NCBI GenBank assembly: GCA_019973155.2
Contig: BPQB01000013.1
Span: 124,001-188,000, forward strand
Length of the DNA: 64,000 bases
Direction: 5' to 3'
DNA from: Phanerochaete sordida
Lineage: Eukaryota; Basidiomycota; Agaricomycetes; Polyporales; Phanerochaetaceae
The notes under the pieces were generated by a model. The model was not told the origin of the DNA and made no database searches. It saw only the letters and a program-made list of their open reading frames with translations. This document shows, one piece after another, positions 50,778-61,874 of the stretch (its first letter is position 1; every line of letters begins with the position of its first letter). A program made the position numbers and the translations under genes.

Positions 50778-53700
50778 TTACGTCTTCTTCCTCTTCGCCG
50801 GCCTCTTCGTTGTCGTCGTCGACGCCGCAGGTGTACCTGTCCCTGGGGTCGATGCGCGCGAAGACTTAGCGGTGGTCTCCTCCGCCTTGACCTCCTCGAG
50901 GCCGCGCTTCTTGCCCTTCGTGCCCTTCGTCTTCACTTCCTGTGCCTGTTGCTGCTCGGCTTCCTTCTCGATCATGCCAAGAAGGGTATTGCAACGACGT
51001 TGGAGCTCCTGCGGGCTCCGGCTCTTGAAGAACCAATCAAAGCGGAAGACAGGGAACTCGCTGATGTCCTTCTTGATGCGCTCGTAAACGTCCTCCATCT
51101 GCATACCATAGTGGTATAGGCGACAGAGCAGGTACCGGTCCTCCTCCTCGGAGTAGACCTTGCCCTTGGTGGTCGGGTAGTTGAGTTCGAGCTCTTGCAT
51201 CGGGTACCGCACGGAGGTGATCTTCTTCGCAAGCAGCGCCTCGAGGTTTGACCTCTTGTTCCGCTTGGCCTCTCCCTCCTCGATGCGAACCTTGATGCGG
51301 GCGTACTCAGAGAGCTCCTTCCACTTCTTCTTGAAGACGTTGTAATACTCTCGAATCTGCTCCGGGGTTTTTGAGTCGACCTCCTTGGCGAAGAGCTCGA
51401 AGTCCTCAGTCCTAGCAAACTATGAGCTTCATGTGACGAATGCGGTCCGAACTGACTCACCATCCGTAGGTCTCAAGCGAACGGACGAACTGCTGGAAGT
51501 CTCGCCTGCTCCAGTCCTCGAAGCCTTGCTTGAGGAGCTCGTTCTTCTCTGCGACCTCCTCCTCAGTGAGGGGCTCCGCGTTATCGATGATCTCTTGCGC
51601 GATCTTGCGGTCCTCTTCAAGCTTCTCGGGGGCATCCTCCGGGTTCTGAGGCTCTTCGATAGTAGCCGGAATTTCGTTCGTCTTCTTGTAGTAGGCGATC
51701 TCTTTTTCCTGGAGCTCGGCGAGCCTAGGCGGGAAGAACTGGAAGTCCTGCAGTTGCAGCTGCTTCGGCGCACGGGGCATCTTGGGCGCCTTGTCCGGTT
51801 TCGACGGGCCCGCTCGCATCGATTCCTTGAAGTACGCATCGACGGAGTAGTTGAGCTTGCGCTCGCGCTTAGACAGCGACAGCGGGTTAAACTGCAGGGC
51901 CTTGCGACCCGCGCGGAAGTCCTCGCCCTCCCACTGCTGGACGGATGCCTCAGACTTGAAGTTGGCGAGCGCGTCGAACGAGAGGCCCTCGTACTTGCTG
52001 CTCAGCTCATGGGTACGCTCCTCGCCACGCTGGATGATCTCGTCGATATCTTCGTTGATCATCAGGTCGTCATTCGAGTTGACGATGTTCTCTGCGCCGT
52101 GCGTGATCATCTCGAGAAGCTCTTCCTTGTTCGCCGCCTTCGAGGTCTGCGTGCGTCCTTGCTGGATGACAAGCTGGTCGAGGCGGAGCTTCTGCGCTGC
52201 ACGCTCCAGCATGCGCTCCTCGACACTGCCTTCCGTGATGAAGCGGAAGACATAGACTTGCTTGGTTTGGCCGATACGGTGTGCGCGGTCCATGGCCTGT
52301 AGGTCAGCCTGAGGGTTCCAGTCGCTGTCGTACAAGACGACAACGTCGGCGGTGGTGAGATTGATGCCGAGTCCACCGGCGCGAGTAGTTAAGAGGAAGA
52401 TGAACTTCTCGCTGTCGGGCTTGTTATACTCGTCGATTGCGACGATACGGTCGTCGTGTGCAGTACCACCGTCGATGCGGCAATACTTGTAGCCACGGAA
52501 CAAACAGTAGTCCTCGAGGATGTCGAGCATGCGACTCATTTGACTGAAGATGAGCACTCGAGATCCCTTCGCTTTCATCGACTTCAACAACTTGTCGAGG
52601 ATAACCATCTTGCCGGAATTCTCGACGAGATGTTCGTCCGTGGTGTAGGGTGGACCAGGCTCAGCGCCGTCGAAGAGATAAGGATGGCAGGTGACTTTAC
52701 GGAGTTGCATGACCATGTTCATGAGACGCGTCTTGCCTTCCTTCTTGCCGGTCAAGCCTACATGTCATTAGTCTCGTGTATACTGGGTGATATGACGGCT
52801 AACACATACCATTGACGGCGTCGATGTCCTTCTCGAGAACGGAGCGGTACCACTTCCGCTGCATCTCAGTAAGACCGACGTAGATGTTGATCTCCTTCTT
52901 CGGCAGGAGATTCTTCTCCACATCGCTCTTAACGCGACGAAGGAGGAAAGGTCTGAGAATCTTGTGTAGGGCCTCAACGACTTTCTTGCTCTTCTCATCG
53001 TCAGACTCGCCGTCCGCGTCGTCCTTGTGCAAGAAGCTTTCGAGGTCGGAGTAGTCTGAGAAGATCTCTGGGCAAATGAAGTTCAACAGAGCGAAAAGCT
53101 CCTTCATGTTGTTTTGCAGAGGAGTGCCGGTGATCAACAGGCGTCCACGAGACATGAAGGACCGAACGATCTGCGAGAGAATGGAGTCGACGTTCTTGAT
53201 GCGGTGGGCCTCGTCGATGACGATGTACTCGAATGAGAGCCTCTTGAGTGCAGACTTTTCGATAAGACAAATCTCGTAGGAGGTGATGAGCACCGAGAAG
53301 TCCTGGGGAATGATACGGTTGGCGATGATTTCAGCGCGTTCTTCCTTGCTTCCGGTAAGGAGGACAGTGTTGACGTCAGGGGTCCACTTCTCGAACTCGC
53401 GAGACCAGTTTTGGAGAGTAGATTTAGGTACAACCACAAGATGCGGCCCTGGTATGTCCTTGTAGTGTTTCAGGTAGGAAAGGAAGGAGATGGTCTGTAG
53501 TGTCTTGCCGAGACCCATCTCATCCGCAAGGATACCATTCAGGCCGTTGTGATGCAGGGAGACCATCCAATTGAGGCCCTGCAGCTGATATGGTCTCATA
53601 AGACCGTTGATGACTGGTCGGTGACACGGTCAGTTGGGATGCGAAGCGCGGGTGGTCACAACTCACAGCTCGGAGATTCCTCGAAGACGAACGGCTGGTC

Positions 53701-54555
53701 ATCACCACCTGCTTGTAGTTCCCCATCCTTCAGCATCTCCTCATCTTCCTCCTTTTCCGACTTCCTATGCCGCGCGTTGTTGTCTCTACAGAGCTGTCAG
53801 AAGACCAATATGACGTGAGCGCTCGAGATACATACACAGCCTTCTTCCGCCCTCTGCCCTTGGGCTTCGGTTGCGCGTCCAGCAGCGCGGCATACTCGGG
53901 ATCGCGAGCTTTCTGCGTACATAGTCAATAGCAGGTAGGTGTGGCGCAAACATCGAAAGCACCTTGATATCAACGAAGTGTTTGAACAGCTCAGTTTGGC
54001 CGAGCAAATATGAGTAGCGCTTCACAGCGTCAGAGATCTGCGAAGGCAGCTTCAGTTGCCACACGTCCGCGCAGGAGGCGATGTGCTGACCTTCGCCTTG
54101 TCCATCTCGTGCCTTTTCTCCTGCAGCTTGCCTTCCTCTGCTTTCCGTTTCTGCTTCCGAGCCTCGTTGGCTCGCTGTCTTGCCAGCTTAGCGGGAGACA
54201 ATGGCCCAGAGTCGCGGTCCTAGGGGAAAAAAACGCGTCGCACGCGTAAGATGCACGGTCCAAGTTACACAAGACGCAACAAGACGCACCTTGGCCGCTT
54301 CATCCTCGCCGTCCAGCTCATCCACCTCCATCGCCTCTACTTCCTCAGCGTACTCGCTCTCCGGCCCTTCACTTTCCTACAGCAGGCTGTCAAAATGGCA
54401 GTTGAAACGGCGGGCAGTTGGAATTACCTGGCGGGACACGATGTTGGAGGGTACGACATCGCTGAGCTTGTCGTCTTCCACGATCACCTCTTGGTTCTAC
54501 ATGAGTGAAGGTAAGTGAACACATCCTAGGGGATACGAAGACGACACGTACACTC
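50778..54555 (-). CDS. ISWI-type SNF2 chromatin remodelling ATPase
   Basis: A first exon of six bases (ATGAGT, 54555-54550) opens onto an acidic N-terminus ([27 protein letters not shown]) and a coiled region ([17 protein letters not shown]). The ATPase shows [20 protein letters not shown] with motif [12 protein letters not shown], motif [34 protein letters not shown] and [29 protein letters not shown]-terminal part follows: [18 protein letters not shown] [22 protein letters not shown] (SANT) and [17 protein letters not shown] to [13 protein letters not shown] (SLIDE). That arrangement separates ISWI from Snf2 and Chd1. ISWI slides and spaces nucleosomes. The tail is Lys/Thr-rich ([12 protein letters not shown]). 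Whether it is Isw1- or Isw2-like is not decided. Confidence 0.95.
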
Positions 54556-55071
54556 ATGGTTGATACCGTCGGCGGACCTCACGGTATGAAGGTGGAGGTC
54601 GAAGGTGAAGAACAGCTGGGTGTTTGGAATCCAGGATATTCCGCTTTTGGACTTATCGCTCCATCATTCTCCCCAAAAAACTCCATTCCCGGTTCGGCCA
54701 CACGAAGACAATGTCGTCCATGCAACCCTCGAAAGCCACCCCGAATCCTCTTTGTTTCGTTGCCCTCAGGAAGCTCCCCACCAGCAATTTTATCATCTGA
54801 CGGTTCCGCCTACGGCTTTGTCCAGCTACTGACCTGGAAAACAGGCTGGGCTACTGTCCCTGTCGGCGACAGGGACGCCACTAGATGCGACACTTTGGCC
54901 TTCGTAAACCGACAAATGGCATAAGGCCAGTGCAGCATCACTGTCCTGGCCTTCCGCCATAGCATTATTTGTTCGACCGTGTGCTTATATAGTCCAGGCG
55001 AGTGCGCCGTCGTTTACCCTATCTCCGGCCTGCTCTACTTCTCTGCTTGCTCTCAAGGATTGTACGTCCCA
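54556..55071. promoter_or_regulatory. Divergent region between ISWI (-) and FHA gene (+)
   Basis: 516 bp. No gene model holds here, though short plus-strand frames (for example PHEDNVVHATLESHPESS at about 54690-54750) could be an upstream exon of the FHA gene that I cannot splice. A TATAT patch at 54984-54992 lies upstream of the FHA start. Confidence 0.35.
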
Positions 55072-55779
55072 TGAAGTATCAAATCACCCCACCTGAGCTC
55101 TTGCAAACTCCTGAGCACTCTCTGGAGAAACTGATTCCGACGCCGCCACCTTCCCCTCCACCGGGTGCAGTGTTCGAGCACTGGGGCAAGCTACTGCCGA
55201 TGTGGCGCTCGGGGGAATGGGAGGACATCCTTTGCTCCAGGGATCAGGAGGAGTGCATTATCGGAAGTTCTCAGCTCGCCGGCGCCCACTTTTGGGCGAA
55301 TGAGCACGGTGCGCATCTCTTCATCGGCAAGTCGCTTGCACCGCGGATATTGACACTGTGGTGACAGACACTCCGTTTTGCACTCTGAAGTGGGACGGCA
55401 CAGACAACCCCAATTCCGTGAAAATCACGTCCAACTTTTGGCAGCCCAGAGAGTCCCCGGATTTTTTCGACTACGGTGTCAGAGTAGGTTTCTTGACGTG
55501 TAAGTACAGCAACATCGATGTAACTGACCCTGACAACCAGACGGAGGGCGAACTCCTCACGTTAGGAGAGACTCGTGATCTCAAACACGGCGACACGGTT
55601 TATTTTTATGGCCTCAAAAACGAAGAGGGAGAGCCAACTATAAAGTACAGTGCGTATTCGGAGTCGTCAGCATTGTCGCATCTCGACCTCTAACATGAAA
55701 TTGTTCAGAGTTCAAATGGCTACAGTGCACGGCCAAGGGCTGGCTCCCGCTGGTGTGTGACAGGGCTGGTATGTGGTGA
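55072..55779 (+). CDS. Small FHA-like domain protein
   Basis: Read from ATG 55072 with three spliced junctions: donor GTGCGC (55308) to acceptor GTGACAG, donor GTAGGT to acceptor CAACCAG, and donor GTGCGT to acceptor TTGTTCAG. The sequence shows ECIIGSSQLAGAHFWANEHD, then FCTLKWDGTDNPNSVKITSN and TEGELLTLGETRDLKHGDTV. This looks like an FHA fold: an initial IIGxS strand, a SxxH-like GAH, NGT-like DNPNS, then LKHGDTVYF. FHA domains bind phosphothreonine peptides. The protein ends KFKWLQCTAKGWLPLVCD and is about 170 residues, with a Pro-rich leader (PTPPPSPPPG). An earlier start or exon is possible. It stands next to the MLKL-like gene on the same strand; the functional link is inference. Confidence 0.55.
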
Positions 55780-56317
55780 AGTGCGGGAGGCAGCGGACTT
55801 CCCACTACAACCGATATCCTCCTGTTCGCCTGGTATTTCCGGGCTTAATAAACATGCTCCATGCGAGCCCTTAGCGAAGCATAGAACATGTCCTAGTAGC
55901 TTGGTACCACCGCCATCAGCCTGCTATCACCATCGTCACATTTCTGTGCAACACCTAGCACATCTTCGTCCCCGAGAGCGACCGCGGCGCTGCAAGGTGA
56001 ACAATTACTCTCAATCACGGCTCTCTTCTCATCGTCGCGAATCAGGGCATGCGACCGTGGGCGATATCTCTGTGCCCCTTCGCAACTGATTGTCGGACTC
56101 TCGTTCTCCACAACCCTCCTTTGCAACTGATTCGAGACTTCCCGCGCTCGCCAAGATACGTGTATTGAATGCCCTTACTAACGTCGGCGGGACGCCTGGT
56201 GCCTTTCGCTAATCAATCAATCTCTGCAATATACCCACCGGTGTCACGCATGGCGACGCTCGGACATCACAATGAGGTTGTGCTCCTGCGCTGCACACAC
56301 CCTGGACTCCTACCACA
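55780..56317. promoter_or_regulatory. Upstream region of the MLKL-like gene
   Basis: About 540 bp without a gene I recognise. TATA-like patch CAATATACCC at 56227-56236, 80 bp before the start. Nothing else stands out. Confidence 0.3.
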
Positions 56318-58875
56318 ATGTCGGACACGTTACAGCAGTTGCAAACTGTATTCAATCTCGCTTTACAGGTAAGGCGCACTCGTTACTCTTGTCTGAGCAG
56401 ATTTTGATCAGTGTACAACGCAAGGCCCTGAATGCCATCCCAGAACCGATCTCGTCCGTAGTCACTGGGATAGTGCAGGAGATATGGGACGCCGTGCAAC
56501 AGGTAGAGCTTTGGATCTTGAAATGAACATGAACCCGTGCTCACCTAGCTTGCTGTAGGCAAACCAAAATAAACACCAGCTGAGATTGCTATTCAAGCGT
56601 ATCTGCGAACTTTTGAGCTCTTTGGGATCGCCGCAGAACTACGGTGACCAGGTCATACAGAAAGCGGTCAACGTACTTGTCCGGTATGTCCCATGATACC
56701 GCCCATTATACCGATGGTTCATTGCATAATTGCAGCAACCTAGAAAATGTGCTTAAGTTTATCGTCTCGGAGCAGCGCAAGTCCTTCCTGAAGACGATGC
56801 TCACCGCGGACGACCTGAAGCTGAAGCTCGAGGAGCACGAGAGGCACATCAGCAACGCCTGCCTCGGCTTCCAGAACGCGGCGCTGCTCTCCGCGAACCG
56901 GAAGCTCGACGACCTGATGGAGCGCGTGAACTCGCACGCGGAGGCGCAGGCCGCGACCGCGGCGCGGCAGCTCGCGCTGCAGCAGGATCTCGCGGAGAAG
57001 CTGCAGGTGCTGCGCGACGCGGTGACGAGCACGGCGTTCCTCGACGAGCTCCTCGCCACCGTCCAGGCGGACCCGGTCCACATGATGACCGCGATGGAGG
57101 CCGTGCTCGAGCGCGAGGAGAGCGGCCGGACGCGCCTGCGGCACGAGGAGATCGAGTTCCTGCGTGCGGGCGTCCGGCGGCTTTCCGCCCAGATGCAGGG
57201 GAAGCGGGTCAAGATCAAGAGCTGGACCGTCACCGGCTTCGAGGTCGAACGCGGCTTCCTGCTGGGGTCGGACGTCAGCTCGACGATCCGTGTTGGTCGG
57301 TGGCTTGGCAAGGTGGTTAACATTCTCGAGATGAAAGATGCCGAGGTCAGTTCGAGCAGCCTTTGTCCTGGGCTCTCTATTTACGGCTGGGTAGATCACC
57401 ACAGAATTCGTCAAGGTACACCGCCGTTGTTACTAGACTTGGTTTGTAACACTGAACATTAGACTTACAGCTGTGGAAATCCCTGCGCAGCACCAGAGTT
57501 CAAGGTTAGTGTCTCCGATGTAACGCGGGACGGGTCACTGATGGTGCAATACATTCTTAGTGCTATTGGGTGCCTCGACGACAGACTCCCCTCCATTCAT
57601 CCTTCTGCCCTATGCGCCCGACAATGTGCTCGATTATCTCGCGAAGAACCCCGCTCCAGACTACCTCAAATTGGTTGGTATATCTCGCTCCCTCAAGCGC
57701 ATCGTGCGACTAACTCATATTAGGTATCCGAGATTACCCGTGGGCTCGATTATCTTCACAGTCGCGACCCTCCGGTAGTCCATGGTAGCCTAAGACCGGT
57801 TAGTCGACCCGTTTGCTTGGCGGCGCGCGTCATCTCACACTATCGCAGGGCGTAGTCCACGTAGACCCGCAAGGCAACGTCACGCTGAGCTGCATCGGCA
57901 TCCACCGCAAGCACCTCGCGCCGACGGACCTCAGCACGACCATGCAGCTGCACAACGCGCTGACACCGTGGCAGGCCCCCGAGCTGCCCGCGACGGGGCC
58001 CACGCCCGCCGCCGACATCTACAGCCTCGGCCTGCTCCTCTCGGGGATGCTGACGGTGCTCCTGCGCAAGCACGCGCGCGGGCCGTTCGACGGCGAGGCG
58101 CTGCTCCGCCGGCTGATCGACGACTGCTTGCGCCCCGCGCCTGACGAGCGCGCGAGCGCAGGGGGCCTCCTGCGCGTGCTCGCCGCGACGCACCCCGAGG
58201 TGCGCGAGGGCGATATGTTCACCGCGCAGCCGTCGCTCGTCGTCGACCCCCTGCCCGAGGGCGTTGCGGAGCGCTGGCGGCTAGTGTACACGCGGCGCGA
58301 GGCGTATGGCGTCGTGAACGAACAGGTCGACGTGATTTACGTGAGCACGGCGCCGATTGATGGAGGGAGCGACGCGCCGCTGCGCAGGCTCAGCTTCGAG
58401 GTGCGGTGCCATGACCAGGGCAAGGACTACACCAGTACGTCAATGTATTTTGCGTGGAGTCTATCTCAATCATCAGGGATACAGCTGCAGAAGGCCGTGA
58501 TGGCGCGTGGGCATGGGTAGAACTCGCGCTGTCGCGTCCGACGGTGACCGACTCTGGCCTGCAGCACAACGAAGTCAACTTCGAGGACGAGTGCCCAGGG
58601 GTATTCAGGGGGCACATGCTCGACAGCACAAGATGGGAGGTCGTACGGTGTCCGTTTGCTGATGATGCTCCGAAGACGCATCGTATCACGTTTGACCATC
58701 AGCATCCGCTCATCCGAGCAGCAAGGAAAGGGGACCGTATCCAGCTGTACCCAAAAGCACGGTGCGTTTGTTTGGTCCTGCATGACCGTCGTTCGGGCTA
58801 ACTATACAACACAGGTTCCCTGGATGGTTCTGTTTCATCTACTCGGCAGAGATCCACGTCGTCACGGAGTACTGA
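56318..58875 (+). CDS. MLKL-like N-terminal helical domain fused to a pseudokinase
   Basis: Starts MSDTLQQLQTVFNLALQ. Residues 1-135 form an all-helical MLKL-NTD-like (four-helix bundle, HeLo-related) region: ALNAIPEPISSVVTGIVQEI, KHQLRLLFKRICELL, NLENVLKFIVSEQRKSFLK. A coiled brace follows to about residue 230. The kinase-like domain then reads GFLLGSDVSST, RWLGKVVNILEMKD (no VAIK Lys), LWKSLRSTRVQVLLGAS, PFILLPYAPDNVLDYLA, ITRGLDYLHSRDPPVVHG. Here HRD is replaced by HGS, and the DFG position reads CIG in GNVTLSCIGIHRK. WQAPELPATGPTPAADIYS and a regulatory lobe follow, so it is a pseudokinase. A beta-rich C-terminal domain (AWAWVELALSRP to IYSAEIHVVTEY) closes it. Animal MLKL permeabilises membranes in necroptosis; fungal relatives are tied to regulated cell death. 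That role here is inference. One N-terminal intron near 56369 has an uncertain 3' site. Confidence 0.78.
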
Positions 58876-58998
58876 GGACTGACTGCTCTCGAGCAACGTG
58901 GGATCTGTACAGTACAGTATATTCTCCGAATGTTCGCTCCTTATCGACTCCAATTGGAAATATTCATACACATATTGTTCATATTTCCTCGTGCTTCC

Positions 58999-59451
58999 TC
59001 AGCGCGTCTTGGACTCGAGGTCCTTGAGCACCTCCCTAGAGTGCTTCTTCGCCTCCTTGCTTGTATTCGGGTTGGACAAGTTCGCCTGCACCGCATCCCA
59101 ATCAGCACCGGCTCAGTACCGTACGCACACCCTCCACGCACCTTGTGTCCCCGCTCGACGTTCCTCAAGTGCGCCTCCTCGGGGTCAATCGCCCCGCTCT
59201 CCTCGAGCTCCTTCAGCTTCGCGCGGTCCGCGCGCTTCGCCTGCGGGCTCACGTTCGCGTTGTGCAGCGCGCCCTCTGCGGCCGTGTCAGCCCCGCGCAC
59301 CCCTATCCCTGTCGCAGCACTCACTGAGGCCCCGCGCGACGTCCGCAGGGTCTGCTTCCGCGCCCTTCGCGGCGTGCGTGCCCGCCGCGCGCGCGGCGCC
59401 GTAAAGCGCGGGGCGGAGGTGCTGGGTGAGGTGGCGGCGGACGAGCGACAT
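58999..59451 (-). CDS. Con-6 (conidiation-specific protein 6) family gene with a probable frameshift
   Basis: Starts MSLVRRHLTQHLRPAL, then two Con-6-type repeats: ADTAAEGALHNANVSPQAKR and, after an intron (donor GTGCGTGG, acceptor GATGCGGTGCAG), NVERGHKANLSNPNTSKEAK, ending LKDLESKTR. Con-6 proteins are small, hydrophilic and stress- or development-induced in fungi; function unknown. Between AEADPADVARG and SAATGIGVRGAD the frame shifts by one base in the run GCGCGGGGCC (about 59325-59335). Removing one G would make the gene continuous. No credible intron fits (the only candidate is about 32 nt). It is a pseudogene, a sequencing/assembly error or an unusual splice. Confidence 0.65.
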
Positions 59452-59676
59452 GGTGGGTGGTACTCAGGGACGGGCGAGCGCAGGCGGGTATATAACGTGC
59501 TGGGCGGTGTGGCGTCGTGCCCAGGTTGAGGTCATCGCGGGACCGGGTGATGTCATGTGGCGCGCGCACGCTCGGCGCGCCAGGACGCCCCGCGACGCGG
59601 TTCAAACGTTCACGTTCAAGGATAGCGTTCTCTGTTAGGTATAGATGCTCTAGGCTGGTACATGGGCTAATGGTAT

Positions 59677-61652
59677 CTACAGCTCGCGGCGGCGCTGCCC
59701 GAGGTCGGTGCGCTTGTCGTAGTAGTCGTACGCAGGCTGCGCGCCATGCTTCTGCAGCTGCCTCGCGACGTCCTCCGCGCCCTTCATCACGCGCAACAGG
59801 TTCTTGTTCGTCAGGCCCTCGATGTCGCTGCGGGTCCAGTTGCGGATCAGCAGTTCGGCGATCTGGAGGGGCAGGGGGTCAGTCGGGGTTTGGATCTGGT
59901 ATCATCAGGTGCAATACGCACCAGCTCGGGGTACTTCGAGACGTCTTCGAGTCCTTTGGGTGTAGAACCAATACCGTCGAAGTCAGAGCCGAGGCCCACA
60001 CTGGATGAGATGTCTGAGCTGCAGTTCTATCCCCTAAGCACGCATAGTACGCACTGTTTCTTGCCAGCAATCTTAGCGATGTGCTCGACGTGGTCCGCCA
60101 CGACTTGAACAGTGGCCTCGTCAGGGTCCGCCACGAAATCAGGCGCAAAGTTGACCTGCACAGCGTCAGACGACAGCCGGGACATCGGTCTCAAGATACG
60201 GACCATAACGACCGCATCTGTCTTGTCTTTGCCGGTGCCGACCATGGCAAGGATGTCGTCGGGCACATTCCGCTCGTGGGTGTGCACGGCGCGTGCGGAC
60301 GAGTGGGACCAGATGACTGGTGCCTGCGTAGATGTCAGCACGCTTAAAGGGCACGAAGCGGAGGCACCGAACCTTGGAATACTTCAGAGCTTGACGTGCG
60401 GTGTCGTCAGACGTGTGGCTGAGGTCGACGAGCATACCAATACGGTTCATCTCGTCGATGAGCGAGTGACCAAGAGGGCTACAACGGGGCGTAAGAACGC
60501 ATGGACGAAGCGCATTCCAAGTTGATATTCACCTCAGGCCTCCCCACTTCGCAGGAAGTGTACCGCACGAGTCAGCAAATGCGTTGTGGCAGGTGTGCGT
60601 GAGAGTGATATAGCGCACGCCGAGTGCGTAGAGCTGTCGCATCACGGCAATGGAGTTACCCAGTTGGTGACCTCTGTATATGCAGTCAGCGCGTGTATAC
60701 TCGCAGAGCCCGTGGAGAATATACCCCTCGACGCCGATCATGCTCGCAATCTTGCCAGCCTTCAGAGCGTGTTTGATATCCTGAGTGGTCAAGGCAAGTT
60801 GGAAGGTCTGACAACGACATAGTTTGAGCTTGAAATCCCATCCGCTGACTGCGTGACGCTCACATCCGAATATTTCTCAATCAGAATCTTGGAGATGTCA
60901 ACCTGTTCCAAGGTATCGCTAGAGCCATAGTCAGTCATTCGGTATCAAGCCATCGGGAATATTGAACCTACCGAACACGCCATGTGCTGTTGAGGAAGTC
61001 CGGACCTTCATCGTAGCCTGCCCAATCCGCGCAAGCGACAAATGCAGACCTAGGTCGTGTGAGAAGTGGATAGAGAGGATTCTGAGGAAATACATGCCAG
61101 AAGAATCCACCAACTTGACCCCTCTTGAGCCTGGGAATGTCGACGTGTTGAGGGAGCTCGCCATTCAGATCGAAGGCAGACGCGTTGTTAGCGTAGGCTG
61201 CGCGGACAAAGATTGGGAGGTCTAATGTCTCGTCGCGTCAGCGGTATGGAGACGCGTCAAGCTCGGCAGACATACCAATGTGGCCATCCTGAAAAGCTGT
61301 GAGTTTATCTCATCCAGCAAGGTTGCGTAACTATACGCACGATAACGGGAGCCCTGTCCAGGATCCTCTTCGCGGCCTTGTGGGGGTCCTTCGGCAGGGC
61401 CACAACCGCGTCGGCAATCTTGCTGGACCACTCCTCAAAGTGCTGGATGACGAACACGAAGCCAAGCCAGTAGATAACGAAGCGGAGGACGCCGCCCCAG
61501 GAGAGCCAGCGCCCGAACATCGCGCCGGCGACGCGGCGGCGCCAGCTGCGGGCGGCGTAGTGCTTGAGCTCGTCGTGCTTGAGGAGCAGCGGGGCGGCCT
61601 CCTCGGCCTCGCGCAGCTTGCGCTGGAGCTTGCGCGCGGGGAGGAACTTCAT
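59677..61652 (-). CDS. Membrane dipeptidase (peptidase family M19, renal-dipeptidase-like)
   Basis: Starts [20 protein letters not shown]. An N-terminal helix ([19 protein letters not shown]) anchors the protein in a membrane. The catalytic part has the first HxD metal site (PVIDGHIDLPIFV), split across a 13-nt exon (61276-61288), then [25 protein letters not shown], the Glu in [37 protein letters not shown], the zinc-ligand SHSSARAV and [16 protein letters not shown]19 enzymes hydrolyse dipeptides with two Zn ions. The C-terminus ends [16 protein letters not shown]. About ten introns; one appears to be GC-AG (61050-61097). Fungal homologues sit in the cell envelope or vacuole; the localisation is inferred from the anchor. 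Confidence 0.92.
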
Positions 61653-61874
61653 GGTAAGAGTCAGAGTCGCAGGGCGGTGTGAACGCGCGGGCTGATGTGA
61701 GACCACTGACCACGCGGGTGCGCTCCCCGCGGCCCGTGCCGGCCGAGCCCGGGCGGGATTGATGCGCCCCCTGCGCCACGAAGCCCTTGATTGGCGCGCG
61801 ACGCAATATCCTGCGGATTTTCTCGACTTTCTCCGGGCGCTCGCTCGATTACGTCGTTTCTCCCTCCATCCTCC
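61653..61874. promoter_or_regulatory. Divergent promoter: M19 dipeptidase (-) and RPAP3-like (+)
   Basis: 222 bp between two start codons. A GATTACGTCG motif at about 61847-61856 contains TACGTC (ATF/CREB-like half site). No other clear element. Confidence 0.4.

Noticed and set aside
56369..56400. A 32-nt intron in the MLKL-like gene
   Set aside because: Too short; a 56-nt intron with acceptor CGCAAG keeps the frame and fits the genome's intron size, though its 3' site is marked uncertain.
58999..59451. A 32-nt intron to repair the Con-6 frame
   Set aside because: Much shorter than any other intron here and without a branch site; the extra G is the simpler explanation.
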